The position numbers and the translations under genes were made by a program. From Tetrahymena elliotti 4EA (lineage: Eukaryota; Ciliophora; Oligohymenophorea; Hymenostomatida; Tetrahymenidae), in the NCBI GenBank assembly GCA_000231825.2, contig JH720311.1, positions 308,329 to 372,328 on the forward strand: DNA of 64,000 nt, written 5' to 3'. The notes under the pieces were generated by a model. That model was not told the DNA's origin and made no database searches. It saw only the letters and a list, made by a program, of their open reading frames with translations. Shown one piece after another: positions 36,235-47,696 of the stretch. Numbering within the stretch: position 1 is the stretch's first letter; every line of letters begins with the position of its first letter.

Positions 36235-36630
36235 TTTAATAAATTTCATTTTGATGTGCTTTCAAGTTGTTAAATAAGTAAGACAATTCAGATAGATTCT
36301 TATCAAATTTCTGCTTGAGCTAATCAAATTGCTTTTTTCAAATAAATTTACTAGTGTTTGCTAAGTTAGTTCATTGACATTTTTGGTTAGTTTTTTAAAG
36401 GGTTCTTAAGCTTGATACTAAATGATTGATTATTTATGGGTAGATGTAAAAAAAATTAAATTATTTATAAATTATTATTAATTTCTTAGATTGTATTAAA
36501 AAGTAAATGTATATTATTTTATCAATTCTTATTATAAGTATTCCATTTCCTCTCTTCATTATTATTAGAAAATACATTTTTCAATCGTCTCTCTATTTAT
36601 TATTTATTTTAATTTATTTATTTTTTGCTT
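36235..36630. other. Convergent intergenic spacer
   Basis: About 400 bp between the small acidic-protein gene and the 3' end of the GPCR gene. A+T rich; nothing recognised. Confidence 0.5.
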
Positions 36631-37768
36631 TCATTATTGGTTAAGTTATTCCATTTCTACTTGGCCTTCACCAGAAGATATTGAGGCAGTTTTTTTACTA
36701 TCTTATTGATGATCCTCAGCTTCATTTAAGTTTTATTCTTCATATGTATATGAACTTGCAAAGCAAGGAAAGCTTGAGCATAAATTCTCTTTAATGACTT
36801 TACGGACATTAGAATTGAGGCCATAAACACAAGCATTAAAAAATCCTTACAATCCACCAAAAAAGATGTGCAAATCTAAAATAAAATAAAAAAATTATTT
36901 CTATTTTAAATAATATGTCTAATAATAATTTACATGAGAGAATCTCAGAAGACAAACCTAAGAAATCGAAGACCCTTTCTACGGTACCTGCACTCCAGCA
37001 AACTAAAAGAATAAGTGGATAGAGGAGTAATCTATTGATGAGTTTCAGTTAATTTTTATCCTGAGTTATACTCTTAACATACTTAATTACTCTATATATT
37101 GTTATACCATTAAACAAGAATGCTATCCAAAGAGGAATGTAAAATTCTATTCCTACTAAAATAAATGTTAGCAATTTATTTTCATTATTATTTTTAATCC
37201 AGCACCAACCTCCTTAAGGTCCGTATTCATTTAAAATCAAAGGTCTATTTAAATAGAATAATTGATCAAACAAACAAAATAAATATTAAAGATACTTTAA
37301 TTCTTATTATCAAAAACGTAATTTTTAAAAAATTCTTTTTTACATAAGCGACATTATTAAAGGAAAGCCAAATGCTAGAGCTACCATTTTAGCTTCTGTT
37401 TTCTACTGCAAATTAGTAACCACCTTTACCGTAGAATTGTATAGGGTCCATGCAATGACAGCTGTCCAACAAATAGAAGCAAGCTATCCAAAATTAATCA
37501 TTAAAGCCTATGTTTTGCATGTAAAGTTAGCCTCTTGAAGCTATTCAGGAGAATCTCCAATAGAATCAGTAACAAGAAGATATCCTATTGAAGAAATCAA
37601 GTCACTTACACTGAGCCAAAAAATATAAATAAATGGAAAAACCCTAAGTTTTTTAAAACTCAAAAATATTCCAATGATAAATATGGCTCCTAAAAGAGAA
37701 AATGAGCTGACAACAATAGCTATGATCTAAATAATATTGACCTAATTATGGTTAGAAACAATAGTCAT
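36631..37768 (-). CDS. cAMP-receptor-like (class E / Dicty_CAR) seven-transmembrane GPCR
   Basis: G-protein-coupled receptor of the Dictyostelium cAMP-receptor-like group, expected at the cell or ciliary membrane. Exons 37768-37344, 37244-36958 and 36875-36631 join in phase and give 318 residues. Helices 1-4 are in exon 1. The hallmark extracellular-loop motif YG-x-G-x-WCWI appears as YGPQGGWCWIKN at the start of exon 2, followed by EFYIPLWIAFLFNG (helix 5). Helix 6 has the pattern RLLLYPLILLVCWSAGTVER. Helix 7 reads GGLQGFFNACVYGLNS, the family's version of NPxxY. A Cys in ANFTCKTQ before helix 3 probably pairs with the WCW cysteine. The Glu/Ser-rich tail is a likely phosphorylation region. 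The start ATG 37768 immediately precedes helix 1. The ligand cannot be read from sequence. Confidence 0.88.
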
Positions 37769-40700
37769 AACCTTACTCTACTCTCTTAATTTGATATTAT
37801 AACCTAAAATTTTGCTGCTATATAATGCTAGTTAGTATTTATGTTTGGCAAAATATAATATTATTATTTGCTTTTGAAGTATTTTCTAAAAAATAATAAT
37901 TAATTAATTTTTGATTATTTTTTCTGAGCTATTTACTTATTCATTCAATATTTTAATATATTATTCATATTACTCAATCTTAATCTATTGCTTATGTCTT
38001 GTTTATAAGACATGAGATTTTATGTTAGAACTATGTTACTAATTATAAATCATTCTATCTCTCTTCCAATATTTATTTTCATTTGCTCTTTTTAATTTTC
38101 ATTCAAAAAATTACCATTTCTCATCAATTTTATGCATAGAAACCTTATAATTTATTCATTCTTATGAATCTATTTGAAAAGTTAGCAATCTATCACTTTT
38201 TTCTGATACCTTTATTAAATCTTATTATTTAAAAATTGTATTAAAAAGTCTAACTTGATTCAATAGCACTCGCTATCAATTAAAGCTCTTGAATTTAGTT
38301 TCTCATCAAACCAGTAAATTTCTTCTATATTTTAAAAGGCATTTATTTAAAAGCAATTCTTTAATTCTACTTACTTACTCTTTCTTACTTTGAATACTTA
38401 AATCAGCCAAAACAAATTTTAATTAAATTTATCATAAAAAACAAGATAGAAAATTTTGAATAATAAATAATTATATTTACTTATTTAATAGCATTTGGAA
38501 AATATACCATAATAATTTAAAATAGTTCCTATGTAATACAACTTTTTTGCTATCATATTTGGATTTTTTTTAGAGGATGAATATAAAATTTTTATTATTA
38601 GATTAATTTGTTAACAGTTTTAAATAATAAATTCGATTATAAATTTTATGAATATGTTTATTCTACATAAATATAATAAAGAAAGATATTATTTTTATTT
38701 TCTTTTTAGAATGACATTTATGCCAATACAATTTTTTTGCAATCACATCTCGAGTTTATTTTGTTTTTTTCGTTAGAAAATAATATTTTTATTATTGATA
38801 TTGATTTATATATAACCGTTTTAAATCATAAATTCAATGAGAAATTTTATGAATATGCTTATTCTACATATAAATTTCATTTAAATTATAGAAGGATGTT
38901 ATAATTTATTTTCTTCAAAAAAGAATTAATTAAAAAAGATAAAATTGAATAAATAAAAGCTGAAAATGAGAGAAAAGAAGAAATAATTTTTGTGGATGTT
39001 TTTAATTAATATATGTTACTATAAGGTATATATAAGTATATATGTATATATAATATTTATATATGGTATATAAAAATAGTTATAAATAATAATGATCTAC
39101 AATCTTTAATATATAGTATGAATAGAAAGAATTTAAATACATGATTTAAATGGAATTTATCTCAGCTACTAATTAACTAACTTTTCAACGAATCAAGATA
39201 GCTGGGTGCTTTATCAATTAGCAGCTGAATTTCTTATTTTGTGTTTAAAACTCTAATTAGTCATTCATTTATTAGTATTGTCAAATTTACAAACATTTAT
39301 TATGTTTATGAATATTATAAGTAAGTAAGTGAGTTATTTAGTTTTTTAGGTAGTTAGTTAGTTAGTTATAAAATGATATGCAACAGAGTTTTTTTGTTGG
39401 TAAATTTGACAATTTTGTTTTAACGATTAAATGATTGATTAATAGTTAAGAAGTATTCTACCAAAGAAGTGTTGGTTACTATTTAGTTTTGATTATTCTG
39501 CTCTTAAGCTATTATGAAAAATCCTCCATTAAAAAATTTAAAAATTATAAAAATGATTTTGTAAAATTTGTAAAAATTCATGAATGAATTTTACTTAATA
39601 GTTAGTTATAAAGTATTTGAATTATTATTAATTAATTAGTTAGTTTATAAAAAATAAGTCAAAAGGTATTTATTTATTTCACTTTTCTCCAAAGTTATTA
39701 AAATTATCAAATCAGTTTATTAATTTGATTTAATAGTTATAAATATTACTAAAATAACCAAAAAAATCCTCTCATAATTTATTTTGAGATCTAATAAAGA
39801 AGGAGCAACCTACTAGATATATTAGAATATCAATTGAAAGAACAGTCAGTCTATTTTGGCTTATTTTTGGTTAAGGCTTGCAATTAATTATAAAGAAAAG
39901 AATATATACACCTTGACCATATTTTATAGTCTTATCATGATATAAAATTAATAGTTGAGAGCTTTATCCTTTTTTGTTTTATGCATAACCTTTGCAGCTC
40001 TTAATAGGTAATAAATTATTTAAGGAAAATTCTGAATCAATCTAAAATATAACTTAGTTTAGTAGTTCTAATTTTTAAAACTTTCTTAAAAACGAAAGCA
40101 TTACCATTAGGATCTGGTTAATTGTTTTATGAAATTTGATTTTTAGCTAGTCATTAAATTAAGTATTCTTGAGGATATCACTATAGACTCTAGACTGGCT
40201 CTTATTTTTTAGTTATTAGAAAGCATCTAATTCATTTAAAAATTAATTAATATTTAATGACCTAATTCACATAATTAACCCTAAATTTTGATAAAGTATC
40301 CTTCTGTATTCCCTAATAAAGACATTTATTAGCTATTAAAATAAAATAATTCAGGTTTTTTGTTTCAGTCAGTTATCTTTATAAATTCTTCGTAATTGAT
40401 ACTGAATTGCTTATTATCTCTATTTAATGATTGAAAGAGAGATACTAATTTATTTATTCGTTGCCTCTTTAGGTTGACCTGATAAATATGTGAAATGTAT
40501 CATGTATGTAGAAGTATATTTAGATCTTTTAAATTGAAATGTATGCAAGTAATTTATTTTAAAGAAGTATTTATTTATTGTTAGCAGTTATGGAGATTTT
40601 GAAATGGTAAGTAGTACTTTAATATAAGAAGTAGTGAGTGTTATTGGTATTAGTAAAATTAGCAGTAAAAGTTAAATTTAATACCAAAATTACTAATAAT

Positions 40701-41107
40701 GCTTAATTGATTGTTTATACTCGTTTTTAAATTAATTATTATTATTTTTTATTGGTTGAACTCAAACTCAGTAAGTAAGAAAGTATCTATCTTTGCTTAT
40801 TTGTTATTTATTTGATGTAAATTTATATAGAATTAAGTATTTGTTGATTGTGAGGAGGACATTGAATACTTTTACCAATCTAGCAGTTAGAAGCTAGCTG
40901 AAAAAAGAAAACAACTTTAGAGAGAGAATAATCTCAAAGTTTTTAAATAGTATCTTATAAGTATTTAAGTGTTAAAGAATGCTAAGTATGAGAGGGCTCA
41001 TTCTTTCATTCTCAAGGGGTTTTAGTTTAGTTTGGTAGAATTTTATATAGAAGTAGAGTTAAAATAAAAGTAATTTAAGAGATGGTTGCTTTGCCTGCTT
41101 ACTATTT
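37769..41107. other. Long intergenic region, 3.3 kb
   Basis: Upstream of the GPCR start and downstream of the zinc-finger gene, both on the minus strand. A+T rich with TATA-type dinucleotide runs at 39025-39075, AAGTAAGT/TTAGTTAG runs near 39320-39370, and a pair of related stretches near 38560-38700 and 38740-38890 (TTTTTTGC-ATCA, ATATGCTTATTCTACAT-type wording). No coding frame, tRNA or rRNA is recognised. Confidence 0.55.
38560..38910. repeat. Degenerate tandem duplication in spacer
   Basis: Two adjacent stretches share several blocks in the same order: TTTTTTGC-ATCA near 38545 and 38738, TTTTTATTAT with a following TTGAT/TTAATTTG, GTTTTAAAT-ATAAATTC, and TTTTATGAATATG-TTATTCTACAT followed by AAAT-TA-AAAGA/GAAGGA. 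Period is roughly 200 bp. Non-coding, origin unknown. Confidence 0.55.
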
Positions 41108-43422
41108 TCAAATGTTTGAGTACTCAGTGGTGAAATCTTTGATTTCGTTTCTCGGGTAGTAGAGCAGTTCAGATTAGGTCGGATTTGAGTTCACTTTCTA
41201 ACGAATTCCAATTGAAGAGAAATCTTCGCTTGTTAATTCATCTTAGGAACTTGAATCATCAGTTGAAGGTTGCTGACTTGAAATTTAAAAGAATATAGGT
41301 AGCCTAAATAAAAATTAAATGATAAGTTAAATAGAATTTTTCCAAAAGGTGAATTAAAAGTTGAGTAAAACTGTAAAATTTGTTTATTTATTAAAAGACT
41401 TTCTTTTTAGCTGTTAATTTTAAATTTCAAATGAAGTTTTAACAACAAATTGAATTTATTCTTTTGTTTCAAATTTTCACTTTATTTTTAAAAAAATCAT
41501 AAACAAAATACTTTTTTATGTTTAAAAAGCAAAAATACCCGATTTAATTTTAATTAATTCAAACAAAAAATAATTCAAATTAATTTTAAACGATTCATGC
41601 TGATTTCAAAAACTAGCAAGGAATTTTTTATTTGTATCCATGCAAAGCATCTTTGATGTTTAAAGGAAAAATAATTAAAAATGTTTATGTTGGTCGATAA
41701 AAGACAAATAATATGAGTAAATAGATAGATAATAGATTTATAAACTAGTTGATGTATTTTTAATCAACAAATAATAATTTCTATCTAGGTTTTTAGTTAA
41801 GAAATACAATTAAATGTATTTATTTTTCTAATTGTAATTATGGGTGGGGAACAAATTTGAAAAAATTTCATTTTTGTTTTGTTTTTTGCCAATTAAAAAT
41901 CAAAAATTCTATACAATGATGTTTGAATGATGATGATGATGATGTTAATTTACTTTTTATTCTGATTTACACTTGTTAGTGATTAAAATTTACTTAGCTA
42001 ATTATTTTCTATTTTTATTAATGATGTTGGTATTATGCAGTATGTACATTTATAATATTGATGAAATATCACTTGATTGGATTTCATTTGATTTTACGCA
42101 AATTTGATTTGAAATTAAGAAAGAGGAGTTTTTTTTAAATTAGTGAATGAAAAAAATAGATAGTTTGTTTGATTGAATGATTGATTGATTGATAGCTGAT
42201 TTATTATTTAATTAATAAGTAGAGTCTAAGGTATTTAAATTTGTATTAAAAGTAATAATTCTATTTACTTTATTTATAATATTATCAGATTTGCTTGTTA
42301 ATTTCAATTATTTCTTATACTTTTTAATGATTTTGCAAGCAACTTACGTCACTCCTCTTTATCTATTATTTGACTGACACTATTCTCGATTTTATCAGAT
42401 CATGCTATATTTTTTGTTTGTTTATTTTCTTCTTTGTTAAGTTGAGAATAGTAAAGTCAACATAAAATCATTGTTTATTAAAATTATTTTCATCTTTGTT
42501 CATTTATTCAACCAAGTTTCATATTTTGGGACAAAAAATTTTTTAAATCTTGTTGGTTTTGAAATTTTTTCATATTTATTTATTTATCATATTTACCTGC
42601 TAGGTATGTTGAAGTTTTTGCGCAATAATTCGAGTCTCTCTGGGACTTAAAATTGCTTTCTGCTAGGATAAACTTATCTCAAGAAATCTTCATGGCCTTT
42701 TTCGATAAGTTGAGAGATTGAATGGATGTATTAACACCTGTTTCCATAAGAACAGATTCCTTTAATAAAGAACTTTTTGCAAGGTTTAGTTTTGTAGTTA
42801 GGATGGAGATGAATTTTGCCCTAAAGTTGATCCTTGCCATGCGCAAATGAACACTTGTGTTAAAATGAAAACGAGTAAAGATAAAATATAAAAGGAGTTA
42901 AAAGATAACAAGTATGAATTCATTCTTAAGTTCAAAAAAAGGTAGTAAAAGTTAAGGAAATTAGATTTCTGATCAAACATAATTTGAAATACAAAAAAAG
43001 AGTGTGTGTGTGTGAGAGAGCTCCTTAATATAAAAGAAATTTCTGCCAATCTTAAAATTTATAAATTTTTGAAATAGAAGAAGCAGAAGCAGAAAATAAA
43101 TTGAAAGATTAATTGCAGATGATATGGAATGTTTGTTTATATATTATGTTTATGTGTGTGCTTATTCTTGATGGAACAATTGTTCACTTAGCATTCATTT
43201 GTAATTAAAATATCAATTTGAATTTATCAAATAATTTAGCACTCTTTTAAAATTTATGATTTAGATGATAGATTTAATTCTTTTATTTAATTAAAACACC
43301 CATTTTACCTTATCTCCGAATTTGCAAGTTCCAGTTGCAGTCCAGTTTTTGCACATTTCGGTCTTCAATTTTTTAGTGTAATCATCAATAAATTTTTTTT
43401 TTTCTTCGGGAGAGCAAAACAT
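41108..43422 (-). CDS. Tandem CCCH zinc-finger protein, TTP/Tis11-like RNA-binding type
   Basis: Predicted RNA-binding regulator; TTP/Tis11 proteins bind AU-rich 3' UTR elements and promote mRNA decay. Exons 43422-43309, 42853-42597 and 41276-41108 join in phase and give 179 residues. Finger 1: C24-x8-C33-x5-C39-x3-H43, with lead-in YTKKLKTEM; the third Cys falls just after the intron. Finger 2: C63-x8-C72-x5-C78-x3-H82, with lead-in YKTKP and ending RCQYIH. The 19-residue inter-finger linker is almost the 18 of TTP. The C-terminus is Ser/Glu rich (SSQDELTSEDFSS, YYPRNEIKDFTTEY). A splice acceptor just upstream of ATG 43422 and coding-looking sequence at 43.9-45.4 kb mean that N-terminal exons may be missing from this model. 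In a genome this A+T rich, target specificity cannot be assumed. Confidence 0.82.
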
Positions 43423-43969
43423 TTTTCTTTTAGGTTTCACACTTATTTGTTTTTAATAAATTAAAATGAGTTTAATTCATGTAAAAAACAGTCTTGATTG
43501 AATTCACTTTTTTCTCATTGAAAAAGTTATAAAAAGCTTTATTAAATTTTTAAAATTCCTTTTTTCATTTCTTTGTTTTTTGCTTGGTGGCTTAAAGAAA
43601 ATGTAATGAGGAGTTTTAATTTGCTCCAAGAATAGCTTGATTGAATTTGTGTTGTGATTTGAATGAATATTTGGAAGGAAATTTATTTATTGATGAAAAT
43701 TTATAGTCGTTTGCTACTATGTTAATAATTGCTTATAAACTGATAAGGGAAAATTATAATTTATTTATTCATCATTCACTTAAAAAGAATGCATTTCTTT
43801 GCTAGTTCTTAGGAGAGTTAAACAAATTTTTTAATAATTCAATGGAAACGATTAAATAATATTTGACTGTTTCTTTGATATTTTAATTGATTTTTGATTA
43901 TTTTTGTTTGTATTTTTGCTTGCTTGCTTGATTGATTGATTTTGGTTAGTTATTTATTTTAATTTATTA

Positions 43970-44590
43970 CTCAATATGGAATTCCTCAGTAGAGCTAACA
44001 TCGGTAGAATATTTCTTGGGTGGATTGAAATTCTATCCAAGAAGCAAACTGTTTGTGGAGTTGTATGCCTAATAAGCGTCTTCAGATTCAGAGTGATTGG
44101 GTGTTGAAGCTTTAGTTGAAGAATTGCAGCCTATCTAATTGAATTACAAGCAGTTTGCATTCTGTTTTCGCGCAACAAATTTATAGGAAAAAAAAGAGGT
44201 TAATCAATTGAAAAAATTATAGTAAATATTCAAAAAAAATTCATAAAACGAATTGAAATAAAGGCAAAGGCAAAAAAGATTTAATCAAATAAATGGAAAA
44301 TTGTTTAATTTATGAAATGTACTCAAGAGGAAATAGAATATTTGATTGAGTTTTTGATAAAATTTGTTAATGAATTTAATACATTTTATTATTATTAAGA
44401 AGATGAGATGCCATAGTAAAGTTCTTTGCTTTCGTCTATGAAAGTTTTCTCGATGCTCCTGTAGCTACCGTTTTACTATTGCTTCATTTAAGTTATTTGT
44501 TAACTTCCTTGATTGACAGTTCTTTAATCTATTAGATTATAGCAAGTATTACTGCCTTCTCCCTTTGTGTTCAAATACGCGATTATTTAT
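43970..44590 (-). CDS. Probable exons of unknown gene, or upstream exons of the CCCH gene
   Basis: Two minus-strand blocks look coding. One, starting at 44161 after a CAG acceptor, reads NANCLQFNQIGCNSSTKAST and later NSLLLGQNFNPPKKYSTDV. The other, about 44585-44395, reads GEGSNTCYNL and SYRSIEKTFIDESKELYYG. Both have ordered codon use unlike the flanks. I could not find a convincing donor from the first block to the first zinc finger, and its frame meets no TGA until about 43780. A possible start, MSQQILSLS with a following donor, lies near 45358. Either these are 5' exons of the CCCH gene or they belong to a separate Ser/Asn-rich gene. Confidence 0.4.
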
Positions 44591-45359
44591 TTAGCAATTG
44601 ATCGATTGATCTCCTTTACTGGAATTTAGTATAAACTGATTTGATTGATTTTGATTTTATTATGATTTTGTTTCTTTTACTTTGCTTATTATTTAATTAA
44701 TTAACTAAACGATTGATTGATTGTTTGTTTCTTAAATTTTTGTTTGCTTTCTCACTTTTCAATTTATTTTTTTGTAGGATTTTTGATATTATTAATATTT
44801 CTTTCTCTTATTTTTTTTTAATAATTATAACAAGCAATCCGAAATCTAACAAGTAAGATAATTCATCATCCATGCAAAAACCAAACAAATATTATATATA
44901 CAAAATCTATAAAAAATATTACAAAAAAACTAAGTGAAATCAAAAAGCAGAAAGGAATTTATCAAAAAAGGAGCAACTAAGCAAATTAAAGAGGCGATCA
45001 TATAAAAGCAAGTAAATATACATAAAAAAATAGATAATACTACTACTAATTATCATATCAATAAATCAATCATTAATCAAATACTATTAACAATGATCAA
45101 TTAATTATTCAATCAATCAATTAAATAAATTTATAATTTCTGCTTTTTTTAATGAATTTTCATTATTACTTGCATGTATACATACATAGAAACATAATTA
45201 CATATATAAACACATTAAAATATAAAGTAGACTCATTTACGTTGGCTGATAATAGAAAAGTTGAAAGAACAATTTCTCTCAATCAAACTGATAAGAAGAA
45301 TATAAATAAATAAATAAATCAACTCACTGAGGCTCAGGATTTATTGACTCATATTTCTT

Positions 45360-47696
45360 TTGTAAAAATTTAATTTTTTGTTAGACTTAAACTGCTTCCA
45401 TTCATTGAACACTAATAAAATCTTTACTTTTCACAAACTTGCTGGCTGGGTGCTTTAGTTAAAGCAAAATACTTAATACTATCTACAATCAATTTTAGAA
45501 GTGATAATCTAAGTAGATTTAAAATTATTTGAAAGTATTTTCAAGGATCAGTGAGCAATAATTTTGTTAAAACTTAATAGAATTTTTGTGACTTGTTATA
45601 TAATTTAATTAATTAATTTTTAAAAGTATTCTTCATCATCTAATATCAAAATTATATCATTTATTATTAAACCTTCTTTATTATTTTTCAATATTATTAG
45701 CCAAACAATTATTCTAACAATTAAACACATTTTCATTTCATCTGAAATTGTTGGCTTATTTCTCTTAAAATTTTAACTTTTTTTAAACTTAAATTATTGA
45801 TAACCATAATTTTTTATCAAATTTTCCAGATATCTAAATGGACATATTTATTTGGATTATTTATCTCACAAATAATCAATAGTGAGATAGATGCAAATTT
45901 TTTGTTTTTATTTATCAGTGAAATCGAAAGCTTATATTAAATTAAGCATATTGATTATTTTAAATAATCTCAATCAATTATTTCAAGCATCTACAAAAAA
46001 ATGATTATTTATTTGTTTGTTTAAACTTCTTCAATAATATTTGAAATGATAAATGATCTTTAAAATTTAAGTTTATTTTTGGATTAAATAGTAAATTTAT
46101 CTTGTTTTAAATTTATAAACTACTTAAATTAACTAAATATTTCATATAAAAATAATGGTTACTTACTTACCAAAGTGATATTTAAAACATGTTCCTTAAT
46201 ATTTGTAAATTTATTAAAATATTAATGAAAAAAATTAATAAAAAAACCTTTGTTCAAGTAAATGGTAGAAGCTTTGAAAAAATAAAATTTTAAGGTTTAT
46301 TTTTTTAATTAAATAAAATTAATAGAGTGTTTAAATATTAAAAATATTTTTTATAAATTTTTTGATCTATTCTTTGATGAAAATGACTAAATAAATAAAG
46401 ATATTACACATAATTTGATATTATTTTGGATTCATTAATTATTTTTTTAATGAAATAAGTATTTTTACAATTATTTTATTAAATATTCATTTTAGCTCTG
46501 AAATAGTGTAATTTTGATACTATTCAATACAATATTATCATAACCAATCAAAAACTAAAAATGAAAATTAGTTAACAAATAATAATTAAATTTGTTGTTT
46601 ATTAAGTTATTTTTCAAGATTATTTATTTTACCATTGCGTTTAAAAGTGAATGTTAATATTTATTATTATTCTTATTATTTGTTTGCAATCAGTATTTTG
46701 TTTTTGTATTTAAGAGATAAAAACTAACATATCTTATTAAGAAATTAAATTAAAATAAAAATAAAAAAATTTTTTGTTAAATTGTAATAAAGATTAAAGG
46801 GATGGTTTTAAATTCAAATTTAATTAAGTATCTACTAAAAAATTGAATAAAATAAATTATTAATTAAAAATCATTTTATCTTAAAAAAATAATTAATTAA
46901 GAAATTAAAATTATAATTGAAATAAAATAGAATATTTCGCACAAAACAATAAACAACAAACTAACTCATCTAAAATCTTAAAATTTCTTATTTATTTGTA
47001 TCAAAATATCTCTTTAATAGATAAAAGATTCAAATATTTATAGGCTTTTATAGCTATCGGAAGTGTTTTATGCTAATAAATTATTTTTTGAATAATAATC
47101 ATTTTACATCTACATAAAAAATAAAAGAATATTTTTATTGGTAAGATTTCAGACATTTATTAACATATAAATAAGAATTATTTATAAACCATCTTTATCT
47201 TAACAATAGTAGATGAAAAATTTTAGCTTATATCATTATGCATGTTAAAAGCATTGAAAATATCATTATTGGATTGGTAGATTGAAGTTAAATTAAGTTA
47301 ATATTTATTTATAATAGAATATAATGAAATACAGAGTGAAATTGAAAAGAAAAATGAAGGAATACTTAAAAAGATAAGGAAATTAGGGAAGTGATTGGTA
47401 GATGAGTATGTAAGAAATATTATATTAGATTTAATGATAAAGAATTAGTTATAATATAAAATGAGTTTGTAACAAGGAAAGATAGATTCAGATTAAAAGA
47501 TAAAAAGTATAAAAGGAGAGCAAATTGGTCCTGGGTGATACAAATTTTGCTTTGAAAGAGGATAAAGGAAAATAGAGAGAAAATAGTCATTGTGATCGAT
47601 TTATGCTTTAAAGAGACTCAAAGGAACAAAATAAAGAAAAACAAATTAACAAATATAAAAGTAAAGAAAAAAAATATCAATTTTCACTTAATTAAA
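45360..47696. other. Long intergenic region, 2.3 kb
   Basis: Extremely A+T-rich spacer upstream of the eL42 gene. The last 350 bp (47290-47640) are noticeably purine rich on the plus strand (AAGAAAAATGAAGGAATAC-type), probably promoter and 5' leader of eL42. No coding frame is accepted. Confidence 0.5.

Noticed and set aside
42798..43049. 83-codon minus-strand frame overlapping the CCCH gene
   Set aside because: Mostly intronic sequence between the two finger exons; wrong frame for the zinc finger.
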